DNA from: Dysgonomonas sp. ZJ279
GTDB taxonomy: Bacteria > Bacteroidota > Bacteroidia > Bacteroidales > Dysgonomonadaceae
Direction: 5' to 3'
DNA: 64,000 nt
NCBI RefSeq assembly: GCF_011039205.1
Contig: NZ_JAAKEL010000001.1
Span: 682,001-746,000, forward strand
The notes under the pieces were generated by a model, which was given only the letters and a program-made list of their open reading frames with translations, made no database searches and was not told where the DNA came from. Every line of letters starts with the position of its first letter. Within the stretch, counting starts at the first letter, position 1. The position numbers were made by a program, and so were the translations under genes. Shown here in pieces: positions 1-7,655 of the stretch.

Positions 1-1882
1 TCTCAATAGAATTGTTTTCAAAATTATAAGAAGCATTCAGGTTGATATTCAACTTGGGATTGAAAAACATATAGTTCGAACTAATAGAATGGCTTTTCAC
101 TACATCCAGATCAGGATTACCGTATTGTATGAAATTCGGATTAGATGTGTTTCGGTAAGGATTTAGTTGTCGGATGCCCGGACGCGAAATGCGCATGTTG
201 TAGCCAAAACGAATATTCTGCGTTGGTTTCAACTGGTACGTTACGGTTGCCGAAGGTACAAGATCATTATGTTCAGTTTTGAAATTCATTTCTGTTTTTA
301 TTGGAAATTCCACATCCAACTTGGTTGCTTCGAAACGTAGCCCTGTTTTAAATCCCCATTTCTTTATTTTTGCACTGTAACTACTATAGGCGGCGAGTAT
401 GTCGTTACGATGTCTGAATTCATCATTATAAGAATCTATTTGTATCCAATTGCCGGCATCATCCATATTGGATTGGCCACTATTACTATTATTCAAGCGG
501 ATAATGTATTTAACCCCGGCTTCGAGAGTATGTATTTTCCCAAAGGGTGCAGTAAAGTCTGTCTGAAAAGTATGTTCTCTCATGTAGGCATCCGAAAACT
601 GTCTGTTAGTTACTGCATATCCCGGAGGCGTTCCGCTAATAATATCGACTATGTTATTCGATTTGCTATCTACTGGAGAGGTGCTAAAGCGGTAAGAAAA
701 AGTTAATAACTGATCTTTTTTATGAAAGGTTCGTTGGTAATCAGCATTAAGGTCGGTACTTCCATACGTGTTTCTTGATTCACCGTCACGTTCGTATTTG
801 TAAATGGAATTGTAGTTGACATCCTGTAGTTCAGTAATCAGATCGCTAAGAGAAGTGTTCTTTCCGCCATATCTACTGAAACCGACATTGATAAGGTTGA
901 GTGTGTCCATTTCGAAGCTAAATTCACCTGATCCATATTGTCCGTTACCTTTGTTTTTACCACTTCCGTTTTCCAGAGTATACTTTTCCGCATCGTCATA
1001 AAAAAAGTTTTTGAATGATGTCTGAGCACCTCTCGGATTATTGTACGTATATATATTGTAATTACCCGTAAAACCGATCTTACCATATTTCAATGACAGA
1101 TATGCACCGGTATTAAATCCGTCCTGACTGTTTGCTCCGGCATTGAGTGTTGCTGTGTATCCACCCAAAGATGATTGCTTATGAGTGATTATATTAATAA
1201 TTCCGGCTACCCCTTCTGCGTCATATTTAGCTCCGGGTTCGGTTATCACTTCAATATCTTTGATTGTATTTGCAGGCATGCTTCTCAATACATCTTTCGG
1301 GTTGCTGGTAATCATATTCGATGGTTTACCATTCATGTATATAATGAAACTTGACGATCCCTTTACCTGTATATTATCTTCGCCGTCAACAGTAACCATC
1401 GGTACTTTCTTTAGCATTTCCAGTACATTGTTCGTCTTCGATTCGGGGTCGCCTTCGAGGTTATATGTTATCTTATCAAAATCGACTTTTACCAATGGGC
1501 GCTGTGCTGAAACGACTATTTCGGATAAAACATGAGAATCGTCAGCCATCTGTATTTTACCCAGATCTAACAGTTTCTGATCATCAATCGTAATCGGTTT
1601 TGTTATTTCTGTTTTTCCTATGAACTGAATAACCATAAGATATTCTCCTTTCTTAGTCATAGAGAATTTGAAATTTCCATTCTCGTCGGAGGGCAGAGCC
1701 GTTACAACGTTTGTTGGATTGCCTTTCTCTACAATTTTTAATGTTGCATAGGGTATTGTCTCATTTGTTAGGGAGTCTACCAGTTGACCTTTGATGGTGA
1801 CATTCGCATCAGGTTTTACCTGACCAGAGATAGTAGTTGCTGCAAATGCCAACAACAGAAGTAATAAGAAGCGTATTCTCAT
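1..1882 (-). CDS. TonB-dependent outer-membrane receptor (partial)
   Basis: The reading frame is open from an ATG at 1882 leftwards past the window edge, so the C-terminal part of the barrel is missing. The first 20 or so residues form a signal peptide (MRIRFLLLLLLAF). A carboxypeptidase-regulatory-like beta-sandwich follows (about 30-110), then a plug domain (about 125-220, with the VLEMLKKVPMV and IKDIEVITEPGAKYDAEG segments), then aromatic-rich beta-barrel strands. This order fits the Bacteroidetes outer-membrane beta-barrel TonB-receptor family. No SusD partner lies upstream, so it is not a classical SusC pair. The substrate cannot be told from sequence. Confidence 0.9.
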   Translation of the reverse strand, partial: MRIRFLLLLLLAFAATTISGQVKPDANVTIKGQLVDSLTNETIPYATLKIVEKGNPTNVVTALPSDENGNFKFSMTKKGEYLMVIQFIGKTEITKPITIDDQKLLDLGKIQMADDSHVLSEIVVSAQRPLVKVDFDKITYNLEGDPESKTNNVLEMLKKVPMVTVDGEDNIQVKGSSSFIIYMNGKPSNMITSNPKDVLRSMPANTIKDIEVITEPGAKYDAEGVAGIINIITHKQSSLGGYTATLNAGANSQDGFNTGAYLSLKYGKIGFTGNYNIYTYNNPRGAQTSFKNFFYDDAEKYTLENGSGKNKGNGQYGSGEFSFEMDTLNLINVGFSRYGGKNTSLSDLITELQDVNYNSIYKYERDGESRNTYGSTDLNADYQRTFHKKDQLLTFSYRFSTSPVDSKSNNIVDIISGTPPGYAVTNRQFSDAYMREHTFQTDFTAPFGKIHTLEAGVKYIIRLNNSNSGQSNMDDAGNWIQIDSYNDEFRHRNDILAAYSSYSAKIKKWGFKTGLRFEATKLDVEFPIKTEMNFKTEHNDLVPSATVTYQLKPTQNIRFGYNMRISRPGIRQLNPYRNTSNPNFIQYGNPDLDVVKSHSISSNYMFFNPKLNINLNASYNFENNSIE

Positions 1883-2120
1883 AGGTTTAAGGATGTAGTG
1901 TTTTTTATAGATATTTTTAACAAAGCGCTAATGTTATCATTTTATTGTAAATAATGAGTCTTGTTTTCTTATTTTTAACAATTAATAATCACGTTGTTTT
2001 TTAATGATATCACCGATCAAAGTAATTGTTAATAACAAAAGGGTATCTAATAATCCTATTAGTACCCTTTTAAAAAATCACTATTTTTAACTAAACTGAA
2101 CTTGTGTAATCAATGCTTAT
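1883..2120. other. Intergenic region upstream of the TonB receptor
   Basis: Very AT-rich. Apart from the hairpin at 2037-2071 no gene or RNA is visible. The receptor promoter must lie here, but no clean -33/-7 pair could be assigned. Confidence 0.5.
2037..2071 (-). terminator. Stem-loop terminator after the DUF6249 gene pair
   Basis: A 9-bp perfect outer stem (AAAAGGGTA with TACCCTTTT) encloses a second stem (CTAATA with TATTAG). It lies between the end of the 2121-2471 gene and the start of the receptor gene on the same strand, so the receptor is probably transcribed separately. Confidence 0.7.
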
Positions 2121-2471
2121 TCATCTGCAAACAGGTATCTCGCTGATTGTGTATACTGCGCCATGTAACTCTATATACCGATCTTTGAGGGTATCGATAC
2201 TCACTGTGACACTATTATCATCGCTTTCATTTCTAACAAATCCAATGGAAACATGTACTGTATCGTCTTCATTTCGCGATGCGCGAAATCTATTTATTTT
2301 CAAATCTGGATCTTTCCACGAAATAATTATTTCACTGCTGCTTTTACGGCAAAGGTTTATTTTATCGGGATTTCTGTCCGTAAAGGAACCCGTTTGCCTC
2401 ATATAAAACCAACCGATGGCTAACAGAGTAATAAGCACGACAGTAATTGATATCCCTATAATCCCTTTCAT
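2121..2471 (-). CDS. Small membrane-anchored protein of unknown function
   Basis: 116 residues. The ATG at 2471 was chosen because it begins a clear N-terminal membrane helix (MKGIIGISITVVLITLLAIGW) and follows the stop of the upstream gene by two bases; the frame could extend further upstream only inside that gene. The remaining 95 or so residues are soluble, charged and beta-rich and probably periplasmic. I do not recognise the family. Translational coupling to the DUF6249 gene and divergence from the sigma gene suggest it belongs to that sigma factor's regulon. Confidence 0.7.
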   Translation of the reverse strand: MKGIIGISITVVLITLLAIGWFYMRQTGSFTDRNPDKINLCRKSSSEIIISWKDPDLKINRFRASRNEDDTVHVSIGFVRNESDDNSVTVSIDTLKDRYIELHGAVYTISEIPVCR

Positions 2472-2473
2472 AA

Positions 2474-2857
2474 TTAATCTTTTTTGCTGCCTTTTCTTTC
2501 TACAAAATAGGCAATGACTAATCCCAGTCCGCCAAATACAGCAGCACAAGCCGGATAAAAGGCATGTATTGCATTATCTGTAACCCGTATGCCTTCGGTA
2601 GACATATCTACTATAACTGCAACAACAACTCCGAAACCTATTCCTAAAAGCAACATGCCAATTTTAATAGCCCACGAACCAGAGCCTTTTTCAAGTATAG
2701 GCAAATTCAATTGATTACTTAGGGCTTTCATATCAAGACCTTCCGTTAATTTGTCTATTATTGCCATGCGTTCGCCACGACGAACAAACAATTCAAAAAG
2801 ACGATAAATAGCAAATGCTATAATACCGACAACTAAAATAGGAGCTAAATCATTCAT
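2474..2857 (-). CDS. DUF6249-type inner-membrane protein
   Basis: 127 residues. The N-terminal helix (residues 4-22) leads into a short amphipathic stretch with RRGERMAIIDKLTEG. Two more hydrophobic segments follow (about 63-82 and 97-117), ending in a basic tail. The layout resembles the DUF6249 family common beside ECF sigma factors in Bacteroidetes; the assignment is from memory of the family pattern. It is the first gene of a two-gene unit transcribed away from the sigma gene, and a GTAAC/CGTC ECF-type promoter lies 52-80 bases upstream. A role in envelope or sigma signalling is inferred only. Confidence 0.65.
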   Translation of the reverse strand: MNDLAPILVVGIIAFAIYRLFELFVRRGERMAIIDKLTEGLDMKALSNQLNLPILEKGSGSWAIKIGMLLLGIGFGVVVAVIVDMSTEGIRVTDNAIHAFYPACAAVFGGLGLVIAYFVERKGSKKD

Positions 2858-2908
2858 AAATTTATAATATTAAAAGTTAAACATTCTCGTTGTTTCGTTT
2901 GCTCATTT

Positions 2909-3005
2909 TGACGCACTACTTTTGAGAAGGTTACAATAATATCAAAAATATTTTTCTATAATCTTTTTATTCTACATTTGTAACCTTTACCACCATAGTG
3001 CGTCA
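2909..3005. promoter_or_regulatory. Mirrored divergent ECF-type promoters
   Basis: Two perfect 10-bp inverted pairs are nested here. TGACGCACTA (2909-2918) pairs with TAGTGCGTCA (2996-3005), and AAGGTTACAA (2927-2936) pairs with TTGTAACCTT (2978-2987). Both pairs are separated by exactly 8 bases on each side of a 41-base centre. Read outward in either direction the order is TTGTAACCTT-N8-TAGTGCGTCA, that is GTAAC, 16 bases, CGTC. This matches the usual ECF sigma -35 (AAC) and -10 (CGT) elements. One copy faces the DUF6249 pair, the other faces the sigma gene. Confidence 0.75.
2973..2980 (+). promoter_or_regulatory. Bacteroidales -7 box before the sigma gene
   Basis: TACATTTG matches the TAnnTTTG housekeeping -7 consensus. 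A T-rich stretch at 2951-2955 is the only candidate for the -33 element. It would start transcription near 2987 and leave a short leader before the ATG at 3013. It overlaps the right ECF -35 arm. Confidence 0.45.
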
Positions 3006-3012
3006 TACGGTT

Positions 3013-3567
3013 ATGGCAGATTTCGATGATATATATTTTGTTCGCCAAGTAAAGGACGGTAATACTAATGCATTCGTGCATATAGTACGCCGTTATCAGA
3101 GAATGGTGCTTACTATTGTCGGCAAAATTGTTATCAATAAGTCTGATGCGGAAGATATTACTCAGGAGGTTTTTATAAAGGTTTTTCAATCATTGGATAA
3201 ATTCCGCGAAGAATCTGAGTTTGGTACATGGCTCTATCGTATCGCTTATAACACAACAATATCGCAGTTACGCAAGCGTAAACATGATTTTGTAGCTTTC
3301 GAAGATCATTCTGAAAATATAAAAGATGAAGATATTACCGAATCGATAGACGAAATAAGCCATGAGGAGCGTATGCAGTGTCTTGATACAGTGTTAAGTC
3401 GGTTATCGCCCGAAGATGCTTTGATGATTACAATGTTTTATCTGAATAATCATAGCATACAGGATATTAGCCAAATAACAGGTCATAGCATTGCAAACGT
3501 GAAAGTAAAGTTGCACAGAACAAGAAAAATTATGAACTTTGAAATAAATAAACTCATACAACAATGA
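3013..3567 (+). CDS. ECF-type RNA polymerase sigma factor
   Basis: 184 residues from the ATG at 3013. An in-frame GTG at 2998 overlaps the promoter arm and is less likely. Region 2 is clear: AFVHIVRRYQRMVLTIVGK, then DAEDITQEVFIKVFQSLDKF and the TWLYRIAYN segment. Region 4 follows a short acidic linker and has LSPEDALMITMFYLNNHSIQDIS, then the recognition helix SIANVKVKLHRTRKIM. It directs RNA polymerase to specific promoters, probably the mirrored pair just upstream, so it is likely autoregulated. The downstream gene overlaps its stop by 4 bases and probably encodes its regulator. Confidence 0.92.
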   Translation: MADFDDIYFVRQVKDGNTNAFVHIVRRYQRMVLTIVGKIVINKSDAEDITQEVFIKVFQSLDKFREESEFGTWLYRIAYNTTISQLRKRKHDFVAFEDHSENIKDEDITESIDEISHEERMQCLDTVLSRLSPEDALMITMFYLNNHSIQDISQITGHSIANVKVKLHRTRKIMNFEINKLIQQ

Positions 3568-3959
3568 AGAAGCATGAAAGTGATAGACTAAGGAGTTTAT
3601 TTCATGAAATAAATTCTACCGAACCCTCAATCGACTTTGAGGATCGCCTTATGCAGCAGATACAAATGGTTGCAGAGAAACAAAAAAGTGAGCGATCAGT
3701 TCGTACCAAAATCGTAATGCTCCTAAGTGTTGTTGCAGGAGTTGTAGGGATATTCGGTATTCCGGCACTTATTTTTTATATCTTAGGGTGGTCACCAAAT
3801 AGCGATCTGCAAATGTTGAAAAGCGATTTGAACTTTGGATTCTCATCTTTGAATTTTAGCTCGTCCATTATATCGGTATCTTGTATTGCTCTTGCTTTAC
3901 TGATCGGTGATACTCTTATCCGCAAACATTTGTGGAATAAAGAACATAAGCATCAATGA
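3564..3959 (+). CDS. Probable membrane anti-sigma factor
   Basis: 131 residues, starting in the ATGA overlap with the sigma-factor stop. The N-terminal 45 residues are cytosolic, charged and helical (FHEINSTEPSIDFEDRLMQQIQ). Two membrane helices follow, about 48-74 and 100-119, and a short basic tail (RKHLWNKEHKHQ). The size, the sigma overlap and the soluble N-terminus followed by membrane segments fit a small anti-sigma factor. No zinc-binding HxxxCxxC motif is present, so it is not a ZAS-type protein. The function is inferred from context. Confidence 0.65.
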   Translation: MKKHESDRLRSLFHEINSTEPSIDFEDRLMQQIQMVAEKQKSERSVRTKIVMLLSVVAGVVGIFGIPALIFYILGWSPNSDLQMLKSDLNFGFSSLNFSSSIISVSCIALALLIGDTLIRKHLWNKEHKHQ

Positions 3960-3982
3960 AAATACTTACATATCACTACTAG

Positions 3983-4018
3983 AAAAGCCCCTGAATAAAT
4001 ATTTATTCAGGGGCTTTT
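3983..4018. terminator. Bidirectional terminator
   Basis: Perfect 18-bp palindromic hairpin (AAAAGCCCCTGAATAAAT and its complement) followed by T runs on both strands. It sits between the convergent anti-sigma gene and the GH29 gene and can serve both. Confidence 0.9.
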
Positions 4019-4029
4019 TTAAGAATTTC

Positions 4030-5835
4030 TTATTGTGCTATTTTCAAAGTCCAAGCTGCGCGGCAAGGAATCTCTGTAAATTTGATAGGACTCACATCTA
4101 TTATCATTTGTCCGTTCTGATAAGTCCATGGTAAATTACCTTCGCGACCAAGCAGTGTAACAATAGAGTTATCTGCGGGTTTGTCTATATTCAATACACA
4201 TTTATCGTCTTGCCACTCCAGTAGGATAGCATAAATATTATTTTCTTTTTGAGTATAGGCAATATAGTTTTTCAATGAACCGTATGTTGCATTCAAGCCA
4301 TGAGGTGCATTTGGTGTGTTATCAGTATAAAAAGCGGTATGTGGAATAACCTCTTCCTTTTGAGATTTAGAAGACCAGTTAACTACAATAGAAGCATTTT
4401 GAACGTCTTCGAAATATTCTACTTTAATAGGATATTTTACGCCTTTTTTCAGTTTGATACTGTTCTTATGGGTTTGTGTAGTTTGAGCACCTTGAACAAA
4501 TCCATCTGATGTCTGATCTTGTTTCTTCCATTGATCTATAATCAGCTTATTGTCTATCCAAACACGCACACCATCGTCTGCCTTAGCTGTAAAAGTATAC
4601 TCCTCGCTATAATTAGGGGCAATATATCCAGTCCATTCTCCTGTGAAATTATCAACACGGATTCGCGGATCGGGAGAATTACGTACCCAATTGAAGTTGA
4701 TAGTAGAGTCAATTCGATTAATGGTCATAGGCTTTTCTTCGATATGTTTCTTATAAGCATGTGTACCATAAATAGCTTCGCCGTTAACATTGAGCCATTC
4801 GCCAAGTTGTACTAGTCTTTCCTGTTGCAATAATGGTATTTGTCCGTCACCCGCAGGGCCTACGTTTATCGTTAAGCCACCACCATTGGCTACCAACGAA
4901 GCAAAATGATGAATAAGGTCTTCTTCTGTTAGGTAATTCTCTAAAGGTTCATTTCTATTTAGTCCAAAAGAACGTCCAAGTCCTCTAACCTCTGCCCAAG
5001 GGCGGTCTGTCATTGTAATACCTGCACTGTATTCGGGAGTTTTGAAGCCATAATCGGCACCAGATCCCCATCTGTCGTTGACGATAGCGTCTTTGCCTAC
5101 TAAGTTGTAGTACCATGCGATAAGCTCACGGGCATGCCATTGCTCTGCACTATTCCACCACTCTCCATCGGTAAATATTACGGAAGGTTTATATTTACCT
5201 ATTACTTCTTTGAATTGAGGTATCATATGTTGATCAACATAACGAGCTATAGAATCGTTAGGGTCTATTTCCCAGTAATGCAATGGATTAGACCATTCAG
5301 GTAGTGAGTAATATAATCCCATCTTTAGTCCCTCATTTTCTACGGCAGTAGTCAGTTCTCCTACTATATCGCGTTTAGGGCCTGTTTCTACCGAATTCCA
5401 TCCCGGAGAATATTTACTACCCCATAAGGCATATCCGTCGTGATGCTTCGATGTCAGTATTACATATTTTGCTCCTGAGCGTTTAAAGAGCTCTGCCCAT
5501 TCTTGTGGATTGAAGATTTCGGCTTTGAATAGGCTTCTAAAATCTTCATATTTAAAATCAGGACCATATACACTCTTTGCAAAGTTTACAGCTTGAGATC
5601 CTCCGTCACGCCAGCCTTTGTAGGCCCACTCGGAATAGCCTTCCTTTTTAGTCCACGAAGGAACTGAATATAGCCCCCAATGGATGAAGATTCCAAGTTT
5701 TGCATCGCCAAACCATTGAGGATATCCACGTTCTTTTATAGACTCCCATGTCGGTTCTACTTTCTGATTTTGACCCTGTACCATAAATGATGATAGGAGT
5801 AGTACAGAAATAATTGTAAATAGGTTCTTCTTCAT
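4030..5835 (-). CDS. GH29 alpha-L-fucosidase with PA14 domain
   Basis: 601 residues with a signal peptide (MKKNLFTIISVLLLSSFMVQGQ). Residues 30-350 carry the GH29 barrel: WFGDAKLGIFIHWGLYSVPSW near the start, SKHHDGYALW (129-138) in the active site, and VIFTDGEWW with Asp223 in the nucleophile position. Residues about 375-500 form a PA14-like module (YTFTAKADDGVRVWIDNKLI, VKYPIKVEYFE), a carbohydrate-binding fold. A short C-terminal beta domain ends the protein. It should release L-fucose from glycans in the periplasm or at the surface. It is monocistronic, with a TATCTTTG -7 box about 28 bases upstream. No fucose catabolic genes are adjacent. Confidence 0.9.
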   Translation of the reverse strand: MKKNLFTIISVLLLSSFMVQGQNQKVEPTWESIKERGYPQWFGDAKLGIFIHWGLYSVPSWTKKEGYSEWAYKGWRDGGSQAVNFAKSVYGPDFKYEDFRSLFKAEIFNPQEWAELFKRSGAKYVILTSKHHDGYALWGSKYSPGWNSVETGPKRDIVGELTTAVENEGLKMGLYYSLPEWSNPLHYWEIDPNDSIARYVDQHMIPQFKEVIGKYKPSVIFTDGEWWNSAEQWHARELIAWYYNLVGKDAIVNDRWGSGADYGFKTPEYSAGITMTDRPWAEVRGLGRSFGLNRNEPLENYLTEEDLIHHFASLVANGGGLTINVGPAGDGQIPLLQQERLVQLGEWLNVNGEAIYGTHAYKKHIEEKPMTINRIDSTINFNWVRNSPDPRIRVDNFTGEWTGYIAPNYSEEYTFTAKADDGVRVWIDNKLIIDQWKKQDQTSDGFVQGAQTTQTHKNSIKLKKGVKYPIKVEYFEDVQNASIVVNWSSKSQKEEVIPHTAFYTDNTPNAPHGLNATYGSLKNYIAYTQKENNIYAILLEWQDDKCVLNIDKPADNSIVTLLGREGNLPWTYQNGQMIIDVSPIKFTEIPCRAAWTLKIAQ

Positions 5836-5862
5836 GATAAGATTTAATTATTAAAATATTTT

Positions 5863-5870
5863 CAAAGATA
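5863..5870 (-). promoter_or_regulatory. -7 box of the GH29 gene
   Basis: TATCTTTG on the - strand, an exact TAnnTTTG match. A weak CTTTAG -33-like element lies about 17 bases further upstream. The ATG is 28 bases downstream. Confidence 0.55.
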
Positions 5871-5964
5871 GAAAAATGTTACTAAAGTATAAAATAAGAC
5901 TTGGTTGATTGTTACTATTTTTGTACTTAAATGCATTATCTTTAGACTCAAATAACAAAAAGAT

Positions 5965-6879
5965 ATGAATCTGAATATACAGAATGAGACAGCACGATTG
6001 AAAACTGTTGTATTAGGTCAACCGTATTCTATCGGAAAAGATCCGGCCGTAAACGAGACTTATGATGCTAAATCGTATGAATCGGTTAAAAATAATACTT
6101 ATCCTCGTGAAGAGGATATTGTTGCTGAAATGAGTGCTTTTGAGCAGGTTTTACTGAAATATGAGGTAAAAGTATTTCGTCCGCTTATTTTACCTAATTG
6201 TAATCAGGTATATGCCCGGGATGTTGCTTTTGTGATAGACGATAAAATAATAACATCGAATATAATACCCGAGCGAGCGGATGAGCAGGAGGCTTATGCT
6301 CCTATTTATAGTAAGATTGCTTTTAATAAGATATATAATTTGCCGGAGAAAGCGCACGTAGAGGGTGGTGATGTCGTTTTATACAATGATGTTGTATTTG
6401 TGGGTACATATACGGCGGATGATTATCCGAACTTCAAAACAGCACGGACAAATGCCTATGCAATAGATTTTATGAAAGAATTATTTCCTAATAAAACATT
6501 TGTACCTCTTGAGTTGGAAAAGAATGATACAGATCCTCGTAAAGGAATTCTACATCTCGACTGTACCTTTATGCCGGTCGGAAATGGCAAAGCAATAATC
6601 TACAAAGATGGATTTCGCAACCCGAATGATTATAATTATTTAATCGATTTCTTTGGCAAAGGAAATGTCTTTGAAGTAACACAGGAAGAAATGTATTATA
6701 TGAATACCAACATATTTTCTATATCGCCATCTGTAGTAGTAAGTGAAGAGCGATTTAGCAGACTGAATCAGTTTATGATTAATGAATGGGGGATAACAGT
6801 AGAAAGCATTCCTTATTATGAAATATCGAAGATGGGAGGGTTATTACGTTGTTCTACTTTACCCTTAATAAGAGAATGA
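5965..6879 (+). CDS. Arginine deiminase / amidinotransferase-fold enzyme
   Basis: 304 residues, cytosolic, no signal peptide. The guanidino-modifying fold is shown by ARDVAFVIDDKIITSN (about 84-99), EGGDVVLYNDVVFVG (the Glu/Asp guanidinium-binding segment), HLDCTFMPV with the catalytic His, and GLLRCSTLPLIR with the likely nucleophile Cys296. Length and motifs fit the DDAH/arginine-deiminase-like branch rather than classical 400-residue ADI. Substrate (arginine, agmatine or a methylated arginine) cannot be fixed from sequence. It stands alone and ends in a terminator shared with the YtxH gene. Confidence 0.85.
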   Translation: MNLNIQNETARLKTVVLGQPYSIGKDPAVNETYDAKSYESVKNNTYPREEDIVAEMSAFEQVLLKYEVKVFRPLILPNCNQVYARDVAFVIDDKIITSNIIPERADEQEAYAPIYSKIAFNKIYNLPEKAHVEGGDVVLYNDVVFVGTYTADDYPNFKTARTNAYAIDFMKELFPNKTFVPLELEKNDTDPRKGILHLDCTFMPVGNGKAIIYKDGFRNPNDYNYLIDFFGKGNVFEVTQEEMYYMNTNIFSISPSVVVSEERFSRLNQFMINEWGITVESIPYYEISKMGGLLRCSTLPLIRE

Positions 6880-6902
6880 GTATTTAAATGCTATAGCATA
6901 AA

Positions 6903-6933
6903 AAAGGCCAAGACGAATATAGTCTTAGCCTTT
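6903..6933. terminator. Bidirectional terminator
   Basis: AAAGGC-AAGAC stem, 7-base loop, GTCTT-GCCTTT, with one mismatch, followed by TTCTTTTTTT. It lies between the convergent deiminase-like gene and the YtxH gene. Confidence 0.8.
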
Positions 6934-6951
6934 CTTTTTTTATGTATATGC

Positions 6952-7254
6952 TTAAGCGTTGGCTTTAGCCTTTGCTTCAAATTCTGTTAATTCGTCAGCT
7001 AGTTTACCGGCCACATCGCCTGCTACCTGATTGATTTTTTTCTTGCCTTTTCGTACTTCTTGTCTGGCAATAACGCCTGCACGTAAAGCTTTGCTTTTGC
7101 CAATAACCAAACCGTGATCTAGTTCTATTTTAGCCTTATCTGCTGCTTTGTGCGCTTTCTCGTACAATTCTTCTCTTTTTTCTTCGTCTACTAACTTCAA
7201 TGCTGCGTATACACCTAGTGCGCCAACAGCCAATCCCACTAAAAATCCCTTCAT
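6952..7254 (-). CDS. YtxH-like protein
   Basis: 100 residues from the ATG at 7254, which has a purine-rich AGAGAAG before it and begins the hydrophobic segment MKGFLVGLAVGALGVYAALKL. An ATG 27 bases upstream (7281) is possible but would leave almost no leader after the predicted promoter. After the glycine-rich membrane helix the chain is an Ala/Lys/Glu-rich amphipathic coil. This is the YtxH pattern, a small anchored protein often linked to stress or stationary phase. The exact role is unknown. Confidence 0.8.
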   Translation of the reverse strand: MKGFLVGLAVGALGVYAALKLVDEEKREELYEKAHKAADKAKIELDHGLVIGKSKALRAGVIARQEVRKGKKKINQVAGDVAGKLADELTEFEAKAKANA

Positions 7255-7297
7255 AACTTCTCTATTTTGTAAGTTAAACATTTTCTACTTGTTGTTT

Positions 7298-7326
7298 CAA
7301 ATATACTTCAATTATCAATTTAACAA
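7298..7326 (-). promoter_or_regulatory. -33/-7 promoter of the YtxH gene
   Basis: On the - strand TTG (7326-7324), 18 bases, then TATATTTG (7305-7298), an exact TAnnTTTG -7 box. Predicted start near 7291 gives a leader of about 37 bases to the ATG at 7254. Confidence 0.6.
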
Positions 7327-7655
7327 TCTCATAGAAGCAAAAGTTTATAAATAATTAGTAATTTATCTTATCTAATTTATTCCGAAGATAATAGTGATTA
7401 ATTGAGATTGTATTTATCAGTCAAGAGATGTGGTAGCGATGAAAAAAAAATGAGGAAGTCCACAAAATCCCTTCGTAGACTCCCAACCTTAACACAAACT
7501 TTACAAAACTACACAATAGAGTTAATTGTAATCCAAATCTCACGACAGGATTCAATTTTATTACTCAGCACACTCTTTTTATTTATTTAAAAAGACTATG
7601 CAAATATACGTGGTTTTAACTTTATGTGAATTACAGATATCAGCCAGAATATATA
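7327..7655. other. Intergenic region with no assigned gene
   Basis: About 330 bases between the YtxH promoter and the end of the AraC gene. A 62-codon open frame at 7402-7590 has low-complexity composition and no recognisable domain, so it is not called. No terminator or RNA structure was convincing. Confidence 0.4.

Noticed and set aside
2998-3012. GTG as the start of the first sigma factor
   Set aside because: It overlaps the -10 arm of the promoter, while the ATG at 3013 gives a normal N-terminus.
7452-7461. GAGGAAGTCC resembling a conserved RNase P RNA block
   Set aside because: The rest of the RNase P core is absent on both sides and the match is only ten bases and imperfect.
7402-7590. 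62-codon open frame in the gap before the AraC gene
   Set aside because: Biased composition, no ribosome site, no recognised domain, and the frame starts in AT-rich intergenic DNA.
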